Below are positions 20,230 to 29,384 of a stretch of DNA of 64,000 nucleotides, in pieces. The number at the start of each line of letters is the position of its first letter. Position 1 is the stretch's first letter. The translations under genes were made by a program, and so were the position numbers. The notes under the pieces were generated by a model. It was not told the origin of the DNA. It worked only from the letters and a program-made list of their open reading frames with translations, and searched no databases. Location: assembly GCA_020002185.1 (NCBI GenBank), contig CM034534.1, positions 60,853,448-60,917,447 on the forward strand, given 5' to 3'. This stretch comes from Paraescarpia echinospica (Eukaryota > Annelida > Polychaeta > Sabellida > Siboglinidae).

Positions 20230-20571
20230 TTATGCGTCGTCGTCGTCGCTTTTCGGCGGCGGCGGCGGCGAGTTCAACAGCCCGTCGAGAAGGTCGGCGC
20301 CCGCCTCCTTCGCGCGTCGCTTTAACGACTGTTTCAAATTACCGCCGGCGACGACGTCCCGCGCCACACGCACGCCCGTATTGAGAGCACGCTTGCCCAG
20401 CGCTACGGCTCCTCTCTTGATAAACGGCATGGCGCTTCGAAACAGGCTGCCTAAGAGATTACCCAGGCCGTGTCCCCGCTGCGATCTGCCGCCGACGAAC
20501 ACCGGTAGGTTACCGCCGGCCTGCCGAGTGTAGTAGTCCGCGTACATGTTGCGCCCGGTTCTCGCCGACAT
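20230..20571 (-). CDS. Small Gly-rich virion core/pVI-like protein
   Basis: The ATG at 20569-20571 lies 2 bp after the minor capsid protein stop (20574-20576). The product is about 113 residues with GGRSQRGHGLGNLLGSLF, AMPFIKRGAVALGKRAL and RDVVAGGNLKQSLKRR. This glycine-rich, amphipathic, basic layout recurs between the minor and major capsid genes of Polintons and recalls adenovirus minor core proteins. It stops after a D4-A run. In another frame the next 90 bp encode a KKRRRRKE-type basic tail, so a one-base frame break near 20230-20250 may have removed a nuclear-targeting or DNA-binding tail. The exact homology to an adenovirus protein is not settled. Confidence 0.6.
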   Translation of the reverse strand: MSARTGRNMYADYYTRQAGGNLPVFVGGRSQRGHGLGNLLGSLFRSAMPFIKRGAVALGKRALNTGVRVARDVVAGGNLKQSLKRRAKEAGADLLDGLLNSPPPPPKSDDDDA

Positions 20572-20573
20572 CG

Positions 20574-21417
20574 TCAGAACAGTTTTGATTTGCAACGTCT
20601 GATGTGAAGCGTCGTCACGACTTTTCCGTGATCGGATGGTATCGGCTGACCGATGTCGTCTCTTATATCTATCTCGATCGACTCGAATTGGCGCCGCAGG
20701 AGCGGGACGTATTGGACGCGATCGAAGACGTTCGATACGGTGAGCCCGTTCGATCCGTAGGCCGGCACGGTTCGAAGGAGGGGGGCGAATACGTCGCCGA
20801 CGATGCGCGGTTCCACGATGTCCGTGTACACGTACATGGTGTCGACGCCACCGTTCATGTCCACCGTGTGGTCCCCCTTGTACTCGAAGGTATACGCGAC
20901 TGGCATGCCGTCGTCGTCGTCGGTCGGCGCCGCGGGACTCGCGATGCGGTCCGACTCGAAGCCTAGTATCTTATTCAGGTGGTTCCGAGGGGGTGTTAAA
21001 TTCGACGCCCGCCGATAGACGCATCGTCATCCGATTAGTGACGGGGCTGTACTCTAGGCGCGCCTTGACTCTATCGCTGCTCAGTCTAGTCAGTGTCTTG
21101 TTGATTTTGTGCATCAACTCGTAGGCGCTGTTGTAAAAACCGTGAGGGATGTTGCCCTGGTGGAGAATTTTGGCGCCGTCCACGGTGACGAACACATCCA
21201 CCTCCCCCGACCCGCAGGCCAAGAAGAAATAGGCGTCCTCTTCTCTCACGTTGTACCAGCTATGCGTGTACTGTAGCGACACCAGCCCGCATTCCCACCG
21301 CCCCGACAGGTCGACGCGTTGCGGCAGATTCGTCGTGTAGTGCGTCAACGTGTTTTCTGGGTGCGCCTGCATAGACGCGTTGCTCGGCAACGTTACGTAA
21401 AAGTCAGACAACGCCAT
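20574..21417 (-). pseudogene. mCP: Minor capsid (penton-type jelly-roll) protein, one frameshift
   Basis: The N-terminal 148 residues (ATG 21415-21417) contain SDFYVTLPSNASMQAHPENT and WECGLVSLQYTHSWYN, characteristic of the Polinton penton-like minor capsid protein. The frame closes at 20971 but the next frame continues without a gap from about 20990 to TGA 20574-20576, ending with ESIEIDIRDDIGQPIPS and VVTTLHIRR. The switch coincides with a five-G run at 20989-20993, so a single-base indel or sequencing error explains it. The start overlaps the 3' end of the membrane protein gene at 21404-21649. Confidence 0.88.
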
Positions 21418-21649
21418 CGCGTCTCATAGACGGACTCGGCGGTAGGTAGCCGAGGCAGCTACTCAGCAGCGCCGTCCACATGTTGGAGTCGCCCTGGCCG
21501 CGCGTTAGTTTGTATATACTGACGACGATCACCGTGTACAGGACGACGATCTGGCACATGAAGATGATCTCGGCTTCAGGGCATTCTTTGCCGCAGACGC
21601 CACGGCACGTTCGTAACGGAGGAGTCGTCGACGGCATCGGGCGCATCCA
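21404..21649 (-). CDS. Small single-span membrane protein upstream of mCP
   Basis: From the ATG at 21647-21649 the frame encodes about 81 residues. A cysteine-containing N-terminal part (CRGVCGKECPE) precedes a hydrophobic span (IIFMCQIVVLYTVIVVSIY), then NMWTALLSSCLGYLPPSP. The 3' end overlaps the mCP start by 14 bp. A small membrane protein at this place is common in Polinton capsid clusters; its role is not known to me. An upstream in-frame extension without ATG exists to about 21685. Confidence 0.5.
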   Translation of the reverse strand, partial: WMRPMPSTTPPLRTCRGVCGKECPEAEIIFMCQIVVLYTVIVVSIYKLTRGQGDSNMWTALLSSCLGYLPPSPSMRRDGVV

Positions 21650-21689
21650 CAGAGATGCATGAATCGACGGCGGGTTCTTCAACAAACAC

Positions 21690-21944
21690 GCCTGACGGCG
21701 ATATTCGGCTGCATCGACTGCTGTCGTCTCGACGGTGTTAATAACGCGACTGCCGTCCGACGCTACAGTAGCCTTCCTTTATTGCACACGAGGGGGTTTC
21801 GTTGCCGCAGAAACACCATAGAGCGCGTTCGCCGACGTTGCGGTCGTCGTCGATAGCATCGGTCGCAACTACAAAGGCGGAGGCGGCGGTAGTCGTAGGT
21901 CATACTGCAGTCCGACGCTACGGTAGCCTTCCTTTATTGCGTCA
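21690..21944. other. Intergenic region with duplicated poly(A)-containing segment
   Basis: A roughly 30-bp segment (cgacgctacRgtagccttcc plus ttattgc) occurs at about 21758-21787 and 21912-21941. On the - strand each carries AATAAA (21778-21783 and 21933-21938). No ORF is convincing. The region must also contain the promoter of the capsid cluster, but no clear TATA box is visible. Confidence 0.6.
21933..21938 (-). terminator. Poly(A) signal for the integrase gene
   Basis: AATAAA on the - strand, 6 bp after the stop that ends the chromodomain frame (21945-21947). Confidence 0.6.
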
Positions 21945-23066
21945 TCAACCCTTGTAGTCCACGAGCGCCTTGGCGTCGATCCAGCTGTTAAACGAGGCCG
22001 GATAACCGGACCATTTGATGAGTACCTCTTCACCCTTATCGCGTTGTCGACGACGTCTCTGTAGAACAGCCTCCACCCGATATAGTTTATCCTTCGAGAC
22101 GATTATTTTTTATAGCTCCGGTTCGTAGAAGGTGCCGTCCAGTATCGTTCCGGCGTCGTCCATCAATCGGTAAACAGGACGGTCGGACGGGTGCGATTCT
22201 ACGACGGTGAAGAGCTCTTCGCTCCAGTTAGCCATGTACCCCTTCTTGAAACGCCCCTTCGCCTTGCTGATGCGTACGCGGTCTCCCTCTCGCAGTTTCG
22301 GCTTGTTTATTTTACACTCGCCGCCGCCGTACAGCCGCTGCCACACGCTCTCCTGATTCGCGGCGTTGTCGCTCGCCGGCGTCCTACCGATGCTTCGATG
22401 GTAGGCGTTGTTGTACGAACGCACGAAGTCCTGCAACGGCTCCACGTACCTCAGCGTCTGATGCTTCGTAAAGTACCTCCACATGCGCGTCTTCAGCGTA
22501 CGATTGAAGCGCTCGACGATACTCGCTTTGGTTTCCTCGTTGTGCGTCACGAAATGTTGGACGCCGAGCGCCTTCAAAAGTTTCTGAAGGGGCCTGTTGA
22601 GAAACTCCGTCCCCTTGTCGGTCTGCAGGGCGTTCGACGGCGACGACAGCAGGCCCTCGAAGGCCGTGACGAGCGCAGGACCGGATTTATTCTTCAACGG
22701 GACGCACCACGCCCGCTTCGAGAAGACGTCGATGACCGTCAATAGGAACGCAATACCGTCGTTGTGCTTTTTCAGTTTAGCCACGTCGACGAGATCGGCT
22801 TGCCACTGCTGGTTTCGACCGCCCACGATAACGCAACGTGGTTTGAAATGTCGTCCGACCGGTTTGTGAAGCGTATAGGAGTCCTGCTCCGATAGCCACC
22901 GCTCGACGATCGGCTTGGGTACTACGGTCGCCCGGTGCAAAGCGTCGACGCCGCCGTAACTCCCCGCCCGTTTCGGGTCAAAGTACGCGCCCTTCAGGCG
23001 GTCGTCCCGTTGTTGAGAGCGCTTTCGTTGCGCACCACCACCAAGAGGCCGCCGGGACACCGCCAT
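21945..23066 (-). pseudogene. INT: Retroviral-type integrase with C-terminal chromodomain, split by one in-frame stop
   Basis: ATG 23064-23066 has a strong Kozak context (gccATGG). The 318-residue first part holds the rve catalytic core: D91 in WQADLVDV, D150 in LQTDKGTEF, and E185 in ASIVERFNR. A basic C-terminal region (GDRVRISKAKGRFKKGYMA) follows. A TAA at 22110-22112 ends this part. The same frame then continues 55 codons to TGA 21945-21947 and encodes a chromodomain (LYRVEAVLQRR, VLIKWSGYPASFNSW), so the stop is probably a single substitution. The first part may still be a working integrase; loss of the chromodomain would be expected to alter target choice (inference). No N-terminal HHCC finger was made out. 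Confidence 0.92.
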
Positions 23067-23170
23067 GGCGACGGCGGAAATACGGCGAACAATATACAGA
23101 TGTATAGGGAAAAGGCCGCCGCGAATACGCCGGCAAAGGCGACGACGAGCACCGACCTTCGAGAGGGCAT
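22994..23170 (-). CDS. 58-residue transmembrane ORF overlapping the integrase start
   Basis: ATG 23168-23170, stop TGA 22994-22996, in a different frame from integrase, whose start lies inside it. A hydrophobic stretch of about 25 residues (VLVVAFAGVFAAAFSLYICI and on) follows a short basic N-terminus (MPSRRS), as in a signal anchor. It is the first ORF after a TATA-like box at 23206-23213. It could be a genuine small membrane protein, or an upstream ORF tempering integrase translation. Confidence 0.4.
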   Translation of the reverse strand: MPSRRSVLVVAFAGVFAAAFSLYICILFAVFPPSPWRCPGGLLVVVRNESALNNGTTA

Positions 23171-23205
23171 ACTAGCTTGTGAGCGGCTCGGGCGTTCCTC
23201 GACCT

Positions 23206-23213
23206 CTTTAAAA
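23206..23213 (-). promoter_or_regulatory. TATA-like box (ttttaaag) upstream of the 58-residue ORF and integrase
   Basis: Lies 36 bp before the ATG at 23170 and directly after the stop of the preceding gene (23220). Confidence 0.45.
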
Positions 23214-23219
23214 GGAGGC

Positions 23220-23808
23220 TCACGGCGTGCGTTCGAGAGATTGAGCGCGGCGGGTCTTTCGCTTCTGCGCCGCGCGCTGTATGTACCCTCGACGCTGGGG
23301 ATTACCGACGAGCTCCATACGGACGTTCAATCGCTTGATATGGTCCCCGAACGCTTCCCAGCCAACCGGCGCGGGCGTCTTCTTCCTCTTGCGCATGAGA
23401 TCGTTCACTAGATCTACCATGTTGCTTCCAGCGATAGGCGCGTCGTCGTACACGAGCTCCCCTCGATCGCTCCGTTTTTCGGTACGCTCTTCACGATCTC
23501 GCTCTCCGTGTCGTCCGGCGGCGGCGGTGGTGATTGGTCGGTCGACGACTCTCTTCTGTCGTTCAATACGGACACTCGCGTCGGTTGTTGCGCCCGAGAC
23601 GTCCCCATGGCGTTGTAGCGACTCAGCAGTTGATTGTACGCCAGTACTTTTCTCGTTCGGACAAATCCGTACGCTCGAGAACGGTTTTCATGTCGTCATC
23701 CAGGCTACTCATCACACGCGACGTGATCGTGGTCGGTTGCGATAGTAACGGAAGTAAACGCTCCACCAACCGGGGGTCTACCAAAGCCATCTTCTTCGCA
23801 TGCTGCAT
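23220..23808 (-). pseudogene. Conserved Polinton small gene (LVDPRLVERLL-type), two frame changes
   Basis: Likely starts at ATG 23788-23790 or 23806-23808. Three consecutive frames join head to tail. The first has MALVDPRLVERLLPLL and an acidic helix ending LSEREK (to about 23650). The second has a Pro-rich linker with a P5 run (about 23640-23470). The third has MVDLVNDLMRKRKK, PVGWEAFGDHI and MELVGNPQRRGYI (to 23220). The gene resembles an uncharacterised family seen in many animal Polintons; I know no assigned function. In this copy two indels break it. Confidence 0.55.
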
Positions 23809-23812
23809 CAAC

Positions 23813-24150
23813 CTATAGCCTGTCTGAGGAGGGGCAGAAAGGCGCTCGCAACGGTGCCAGCAGCGCCGTCAAAAAAGCACCCGACCCCGTCTGCAGGACG
23901 GCTCTCTTCTGTTTGATGGGTCCTTTTTCGACGTTAGCTTGCGTAGATGGTTCCTGTACTTTGTCAGCACTCTTTTCTGTTTCGCCGATAATTTCACGTT
24001 CCCGCTCAGAATGTTGTGCGCGCAGTTGCACAGACTACAGATGAGATCGGATTCCGCGTGCGTGATTACGGCTTTTCTCAGATCCGAATTCCTCTTGTAT
24101 CTACGCAACAGCTGCAGGGCCAGAATGTGCCTCTTCACGCGCTCTGTCAT
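23813..24150 (-). pseudogene. Conserved Polinton small basic protein, one frameshift
   Basis: ATG 24148-24150, 34 bp after a TATA box. The N-terminal part is basic and helical with paired cysteines (ICSLCNCAHNIL) and LSAKQKRVLTKYRNHLRKL. At a five-A run on the - strand (23926-23930) the frame shifts into RAVLQTGSGAFLTALLAPL, a Gly/Ala hydrophobic tail, ending at 23813-23815. This arrangement of a basic domain plus hydrophobic tail is known from other Polintons, without a proven function. The homopolymer at the break makes a sequencing indel a real alternative. Confidence 0.55.
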
Positions 24151-24183
24151 CCTGACGAATGAAGTCGGCCGCGACGCGCTCCT

Positions 24184-24192
24184 CTTTTTATA
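24184..24192 (-). promoter_or_regulatory. TATA box (tataaaaag) overlapping the ATPase stop
   Basis: The - strand TATAAAAAG contains the TAA stop of the ATPase gene (24188-24190) and sits 34 bp before the ATG at 24150. Confidence 0.65.
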
Positions 24193-24814
24193 CTCTCGTC
24201 GGCGCGTAGACGTACTCAATGCGATCGTCGGGGAAAATGGACGTACGCAGGCGCATGGTTTCCGGCGTTTCCTGTTTCAGGTCCAACAGGAGGTAACCGT
24301 AAGCTGCTGACGTGGCATCTTTGAAGGCTTCCATCATGTACTTGGTTCTACCCGGATACATATGTTTCGCCAGGTGACCTACTAGACCCGCGTCCCGAGG
24401 GCTCTTGAAGAGGACCATGTACTGCGCGTTTAAGCTGATTGTGCGGTTTTCTTTCCCTTTCGGAAAGAGATTCTGCAGAAGCTGCACGATGGACGCGTTG
24501 CAGTGATGACTTTTTTTAGTAAATAAGGTCGTGACCCGACTATCGGTTTCCTCCATAAGGTCGTCGAGTACTAGAAGCGTCCTCGTTTTGGTGTCTAGAA
24601 GCTTCGGATCCGGCAAACCGTCTACGAACTCTACACCGGCTGTCATAGAGTCGTAGGCGGTTTGCCACTGGCCGTAACACCACAGGATTTTCTCCGGCGG
24701 CGGCACGATCATAGAAGAAGCGAACTTTAGCAGGCGAACGACAAAATTAGTCTTGCCGCACCCCGTAGGGCCGGCCACTATACACGTAAAAGGATGCTTC
24801 CACGTCTCTTCCAT
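24188..24814 (-). CDS. ATP: FtsK/HerA-type genome-packaging ATPase (A32-like)
   Basis: Intact, 208 residues, the P-loop motor thought to pump DNA into capsids. Walker A is AGPTGCGKT (residues 14-22) and Walker B is LLVLDDLM (80-87). A downstream SIVQLLQNLFPKG segment fits the sensor region, and SLNAQYMVLFKSPRD follows. Length and layout fit Polinton ATPases. It lies 36 bp after the NADAR gene in the same direction. An AATAAAAG element between them may serve as poly(A) signal and TATA-like box at once. Confidence 0.94.
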   Translation of the reverse strand: MEETWKHPFTCIVAGPTGCGKTNFVVRLLKFASSMIVPPPEKILWCYGQWQTAYDSMTAGVEFVDGLPDPKLLDTKTRTLLVLDDLMEETDSRVTTLFTKKSHHCNASIVQLLQNLFPKGKENRTISLNAQYMVLFKSPRDAGLVGHLAKHMYPGRTKYMMEAFKDATSAAYGYLLLDLKQETPETMRLRTSIFPDDRIEYVYAPTRV

Positions 24815-24847
24815 ATCGACAACTGGTGCGCCGATAACGAACGATGA

Positions 24848-24855
24848 CTTTTATT
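24848..24855 (-). promoter_or_regulatory. AATAAAAG: combined poly(A) signal and TATA-like element
   Basis: Contains the NADAR stop codon (24851-24853) and an AATAAA (24850-24855). The overlapping ATAAAAG lies about 35-40 bp before the ATPase ATG. Confidence 0.5.
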
Positions 24856-25303
24856 CGTTTCTTCTATATTCACGACGCACCTCCATCAACAATTTACCGA
24901 ATATGTTCTGACCTTCTTTATACCCGTGGGCGCAACCCCAAAAGGCTTCTTTCGACGGCACCCACTCCACTAATTCGGCGTCCCCGGTAGCCAATAGGGC
25001 ATCTCTGAACTTTTTCGACGCCCCAAACTTACTCATCAACAGGCTCTTCATACACTCGACTCTAACGGCGTCCCATTCGGCACCAGTTCTCGTTTTCTTG
25101 ATTCCGTAACTTCGTCGCTTCGCTATATAAGCCGACCACGCCGAATTGATGTACTCCGCGCTTGCTTCGTCTTCGTTAAACATCGCTTTTCTAAACTGGT
25201 AAGCGTGCTCGACGGATTTGAAACCCCGACCGTACGCCGCGATTCTACACGGATAAACATTCGACAGGTACGACATCGACCCTCCGAAACGTATAGGCTC
25301 CAT
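24851..25303 (-). CDS. NADAR (YbiA-like, DUF1768) domain protein
   Basis: Intact, 150 residues, a single NADAR domain filling the protein. Key blocks: LSNVYPC (13-19), FKSVEHAYQFRKA (28-40, E32), W77, SKFG (91-94), LLATGDAELVEW (103-114), FWG (121-123) and GQNIFGKLLMEVR (131-143). The family acts on ADP-ribose-type N-glycosides. YbiA removes ribosylated pyrimidines, and some members reverse guanine ADP-ribosylation of DNA. This is the outermost gene, about 130 bp from the right TIR, with a TATA box at 25347-25352. An accessory role in countering host ADP-ribosylation or processing nucleotides is inference. It is not part of the usual Polinton core. Confidence 0.88.
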   Translation of the reverse strand: MEPIRFGGSMSYLSNVYPCRIAAYGRGFKSVEHAYQFRKAMFNEDEASAEYINSAWSAYIAKRRSYGIKKTRTGAEWDAVRVECMKSLLMSKFGASKKFRDALLATGDAELVEWVPSKEAFWGCAHGYKEGQNIFGKLLMEVRREYRRNE

Positions 25304-25346
25304 ACCGCTGATCTACACTGACTACGCCTCACGCGCGCGTAACCAC

Positions 25347-25352
25347 TATATA
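25347..25352 (-). promoter_or_regulatory. TATA box for the NADAR gene
   Basis: The - strand reads gttatatagtgg here, 44 bp before the ATG at 25303. Confidence 0.6.
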
Positions 25353-25429
25353 ACCATGTCCGATTTCTGCGCTAGAGGCACTAGTGCGTACTTTATTTCA
25401 TTCACTAGAGGGCAGCACCTCGTTCATTC

Positions 25430-25690
25430 ACACTAATTAGTACTAAATAGTATTCTCGCTAGAGGGCGCGCACACCGTTCATACTCACTAGAGGGCACGC
25501 ACACGTCATCGTGTGTGGGCTACGTGTGTGGGCTATCAATCAGCAATCAATCACGTTTTTTATAAGTAACATTCCTGAATGCACGATAACGACTCACTAG
25601 TAATAAAAAACGTGCAAAACCCTTTGATGTTTCGCCGATTTCCTTTGATGTTAGGTCATGACCCGTACTGTCAAGCACACTATAACTACT
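25430..25690. repeat. Right terminal inverted repeat of the Polinton
   Basis: Outer 168 bp identical (inverted) to 8667-8834. The inner part matches to 8890 except for a duplicated tagcccacacac-type block and a second insertion of about 25 bp carrying an extra gccctctag word. Ends CT-3'. Confidence 0.96.
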
Positions 25691-25696
25691 GACGGG
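25691..25696. repeat. Target-site duplication, right copy (GACGGG)
   Basis: Exact match to 8661-8666. Confidence 0.95.
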
Positions 25697-27490
25697 ATCT
25701 GTGTAATTTATCATTAAACTGTTACCCCTTTTTCTGTAAGATTAAAACAGACCTATGAAACTGGAAAATATAATATCTGTTTTCATAATGCAATATACTA
25801 AGGTGCATTATTCTGACTTTTTAATAAGATGTTGTCGATTTTGTTCACAACATGGGTTGTTTACAATGTGCTACGAGCACGTGGTGCCAGCCGCGGCAAG
25901 GCAAAAGGAGCATCCCGTTGCCTGTGTGGTGCAGTACATCGTATGTAATAATTCCACATCAGATGGTTTGGGCAGCATTGGTAGACTGACACTCAAATTA
26001 ACTGTGTAACGTGTTTACTCAATACCTTGATAATATACATGTACATATGTAAATGTTGCACTTATCTTTTTCTAGGTGTAATTAATGCATTTTTTTTCCA
26101 GACATGGAGAGAAAAGTACACCCGTTGTATTAATTATATAGTTACTTAAAATAATTATTATAGTTGCCATTGACATTCTTAATGTAAACTGGTAATGAGT
26201 TTAATAAATATTAAACATGATTCCAGGTCTACACATATGTGTATGTATAATCAGTACGCAGGAAACCGATCTGTCGAATTTGACAGGTGTGAAAACTAAT
26301 TCTCCCTCACTCACCAGTTCTAATAATATTATGTAAATGGTTCACAAACACGGAAACTTTGTGGTCTCGTTTTTGCCGAAATAATCGTGTATTTGGGGTA
26401 ACAAATATTTTTCAAAATAGGATGATAATTTTATCTTCATAAAATAGTCATATGCATGTAAATAATCACATCTAAACGTGCGTCAATCACTCTAGAATGG
26501 ACAAGATGTTCGACGACTTTGATCTAGATCTATCCCGTCGTGTGCTTTGAACCGACTTGTAAATCATATTTCTGGTCAAACAAAAATAGAAACAGTTTAG
26601 ATACTTACATATTCGTGAACTGCAACTCATTATCTTTCTAATGAATCCAATGACATGGCGATTATTCCAAATATCTATGGCATTTTGGTAATATTTCCGA
26701 AGGGCACACATCGATCATTAGCATGTAAAATCGTACGTGCGGCTTCAGCGGTTCAGCGAGCGTCCCGCAACCGCAGTTCCAGCAACTGCCACCAAATGGC
26801 AGAATGCCTGCGGAAAAGGTATATTAAAACTTTTGTCGGAGGTGCTCCCTGTTGACCAAGTTCCCCATTTCAATGACGTCATATAACGCATCCTATAACA
26901 TACATCTTTATTGTAGTGCAGCACACAACGGGAATACAACGAATACTATTTAAGAACAATTTTTTTGCTGGGCCCAATATATTCCTCGGTGAAAGTCACA
27001 CTGAAACGACGTATCGTCTTGTATTGACTGATACATTCTAACTGTTTTGTCATAAATTATTCTTTCGCACGAGTTCGCACCGCGGTCGACTTCGCTGAGG
27101 CTTGTGAATAGTAATAGTAATAATAATAACAACAACAACATATTGAAAACAGCAACGAAGAAACTGTACATGCGAGGCCAATCGTGTGCGCGGATCACTT
27201 TCTTGCCCACGGGCATATTTTTTTGGAATTGCATTTGAATACTTTGTGGAAGTTGTACTTGTGTTCCCAATAGGCGGACTCTTTGGGGTCTGCACCGCCA
27301 TTAGAAATCTTTCTCACTGTGACGTAATCGCAATTCCACGAGTCAAAGGAATAACAAAAAGGCACCCCTAAGACAATCTGTTTGCCAAAACTTCGCAATT
27401 CGATGCACGGGGTCTCTAAGAAGCACATTTCTTTAAAGGTGTATGTGTCGATCCTACAAAGGAAAACTTACATTTTAATAAATACCAACA
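25697..27490. other. Host flank, no gene recognised
   Basis: AT-rich. Contains a short (ataat)-rich run near 27110-27140. No ORF or repeat border is convincing. Confidence 0.5.
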
Positions 27491-27494
27491 CCAC

Positions 27495-27940
27495 GGGCCC
27501 GTTTCACTGACATTCCTGAAAGCTCTTAAGGCCTATTTTGCTCCGCAAAATCGATTTTTATCCTTACCTATGATCGAAAATAAAAATGCGTTTCACTAAC
27601 AATCCATCCTAGACACGGTCCATAAAAACGTTCCTAAAAATATCAATTTTTAAGACGACTTCATGTTTTGACTATTATAAACAGCTAACCTTTACCAAGT
27701 GCGTTTTATTGTTGGTTCACTTTCACGCAGAGACCCAGTTGTTCCCAGCCAAGTAATTCTTTAAAATGTTTGCGATTAAAAATTTGTTAAAGCATGATTT
27801 GTTTACACGAAATTAGCGTCGTGACCCATTGACGTGTGCGTAGCGGTTTGCAGCTTTGCGAAGGTCAAGGTTGTTGTGACACTTATTAATCAATTTTGAG
27901 CTGTATTTAGCTGAACATGTGAGTAATATATTGTTTAATA
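27495..27940 (+). repeat. Dispersed repeat, copy 1
   Basis: Similar to 29385-29830 over about 440 bp. Shared words include cactttcacgcagag, ccagttgtt, gcgaaggtcaaggttgtt and tagcggttt. It starts with a gtttcactgacattcctg-like word. Non-coding. Confidence 0.7.
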
Positions 27941-29384
27941 ATGAAGGGATCAAATCCGTTTTTCCGTCGGAGCAAAAGCAAATAACTAGGTCAAGGTCAA
28001 ATGTCAAATAATTAGGTCACGGTCACATATCATGTGACGCCCCTGGTGGAGATATATATAGAACTACAACATAGCGCCATCTGGCGGATAAGTGGTGAAC
28101 TAAATATGAGTACTGTCTAAATTCGTGCCTCTTGGTTTTGTCAAGTAGCTCCCCCTCATAAATAATTTATGAACTAAAATTGTCGCTAACGTGTAAACCA
28201 TGAATTTAAATGTCAATATTGCTTGATTTCGTTGCTCTTATTTCTTTTTACTATAAAAATAAGTCAAATACGTTAATAAATAGGTCATTGCGCATGCGCA
28301 ATTGTATGTTTTCTTTTGTCGCATAGGTGGTGGACCATTTTTCTGGTATAGCGCCCCCCTAGTCTATACATTTAGAACTATAAAATACGTCAAATCTTCA
28401 TCTTTTTTCCGTACTGTAGTGCTTAACATAGGTAGTGAACTTAAACAATAGGTCAAATTATGTCTTTTCTGGTTACCACACACAGGTCTACGACCTTCTG
28501 ATCACGCTGATTGTATTTTTTCCAACGTAAGTCTCTTATTAATAGCATACGTCAACTGGTTCCTGTATTAACAAAGAGGTGTTTGTCAATTTTTGTGTAG
28601 CTATGTCTGTTATTAATAACATATGTGAACTGATTCCTGGACATGTAACATTCTTTGGGACATCTTTATCAACAAAATCAAGGTCTCCCTATATTTTAAC
28701 ATGATCAAATGCAATATTTTTAAATCAATGCTATAGCCTTTCACATAGGACATTTGCACTTATCTCAGTTGATTGCCTGGTTGCAAGCTGGTTTGAACTG
28801 GTATTCGCTGTGGCCGTCTGATCTACTCTACAGTCCGTTCGTGTACTTTTTACTCTGCAGTCAGCGCATGCTTTCTACTCTGAGGTTCGTTCTTATTCGG
28901 CACGCCCATATGACCTATATGTTCTGTCGAACTTTTATAAAAAGGCCTGCCTCAGCTTTTGTGGTCATTATATCTTACATTTTGGAAGATGAACAACACT
29001 ACGAATAAAATGTGCAAACCTTATATTGTGTCGTTTTTCGTAGTATAATACAAAACATACTTTGGGAACCTTACTAATAGTCTTACACTTCACAACTAAA
29101 GAGAGACTATTGGTATTGTCAATATGAGGGTCGTCGATTTGCGTAAAACAGGTTCGTGTATGATATGCAAGACACAGGAACAGTACCATGGACCAAACTT
29201 AACCACACTTAGACTAACAACTCCCATGAACCAAACTTAGATCAACGAGTTACACGAAACAAACTTAGACCAATGATCACGATTGTATATTATCTGATGA
29301 AATTATAATTTATATGCACAGTCCTGCCAACTTTGAATTTCTATGCCTCAACTTTATAAAAAAAATCTTTCTTAGTCCTGACTA
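27941..29384. other. Spacer between two dispersed repeat copies
   Basis: AT-rich sequence with several aggtcaaRgtcaaa words near 27985-28030. No gene seen. Confidence 0.45.

Larger units (their letters stand above)
8667..25690. mobile_element. Polinton/Maverick (adintovirus-like) DNA element, 17,024 bp
   Basis: Both ends, the flanking 6-bp duplication and the inner genes agree. The terminal inverted repeats begin agtagttatagtg, and the first 168 bp are identical at the two ends. Inside are a protein-primed family B polymerase, retroviral-type integrase with chromodomain, FtsK/HerA-type packaging ATPase, adenain-like protease, and major and minor jelly-roll capsid proteins, the defining Polinton set. 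The polymerase and both capsid genes carry frame breaks, so this copy is probably not autonomous unless some breaks are assembly errors. Base composition is clearly higher in GC and CpG than the host flanks. Confidence 0.97.

Noticed and set aside
19049..20533. Long + strand frames over the capsid genes
   Set aside because: Antisense shadows of the - strand capsid cluster.
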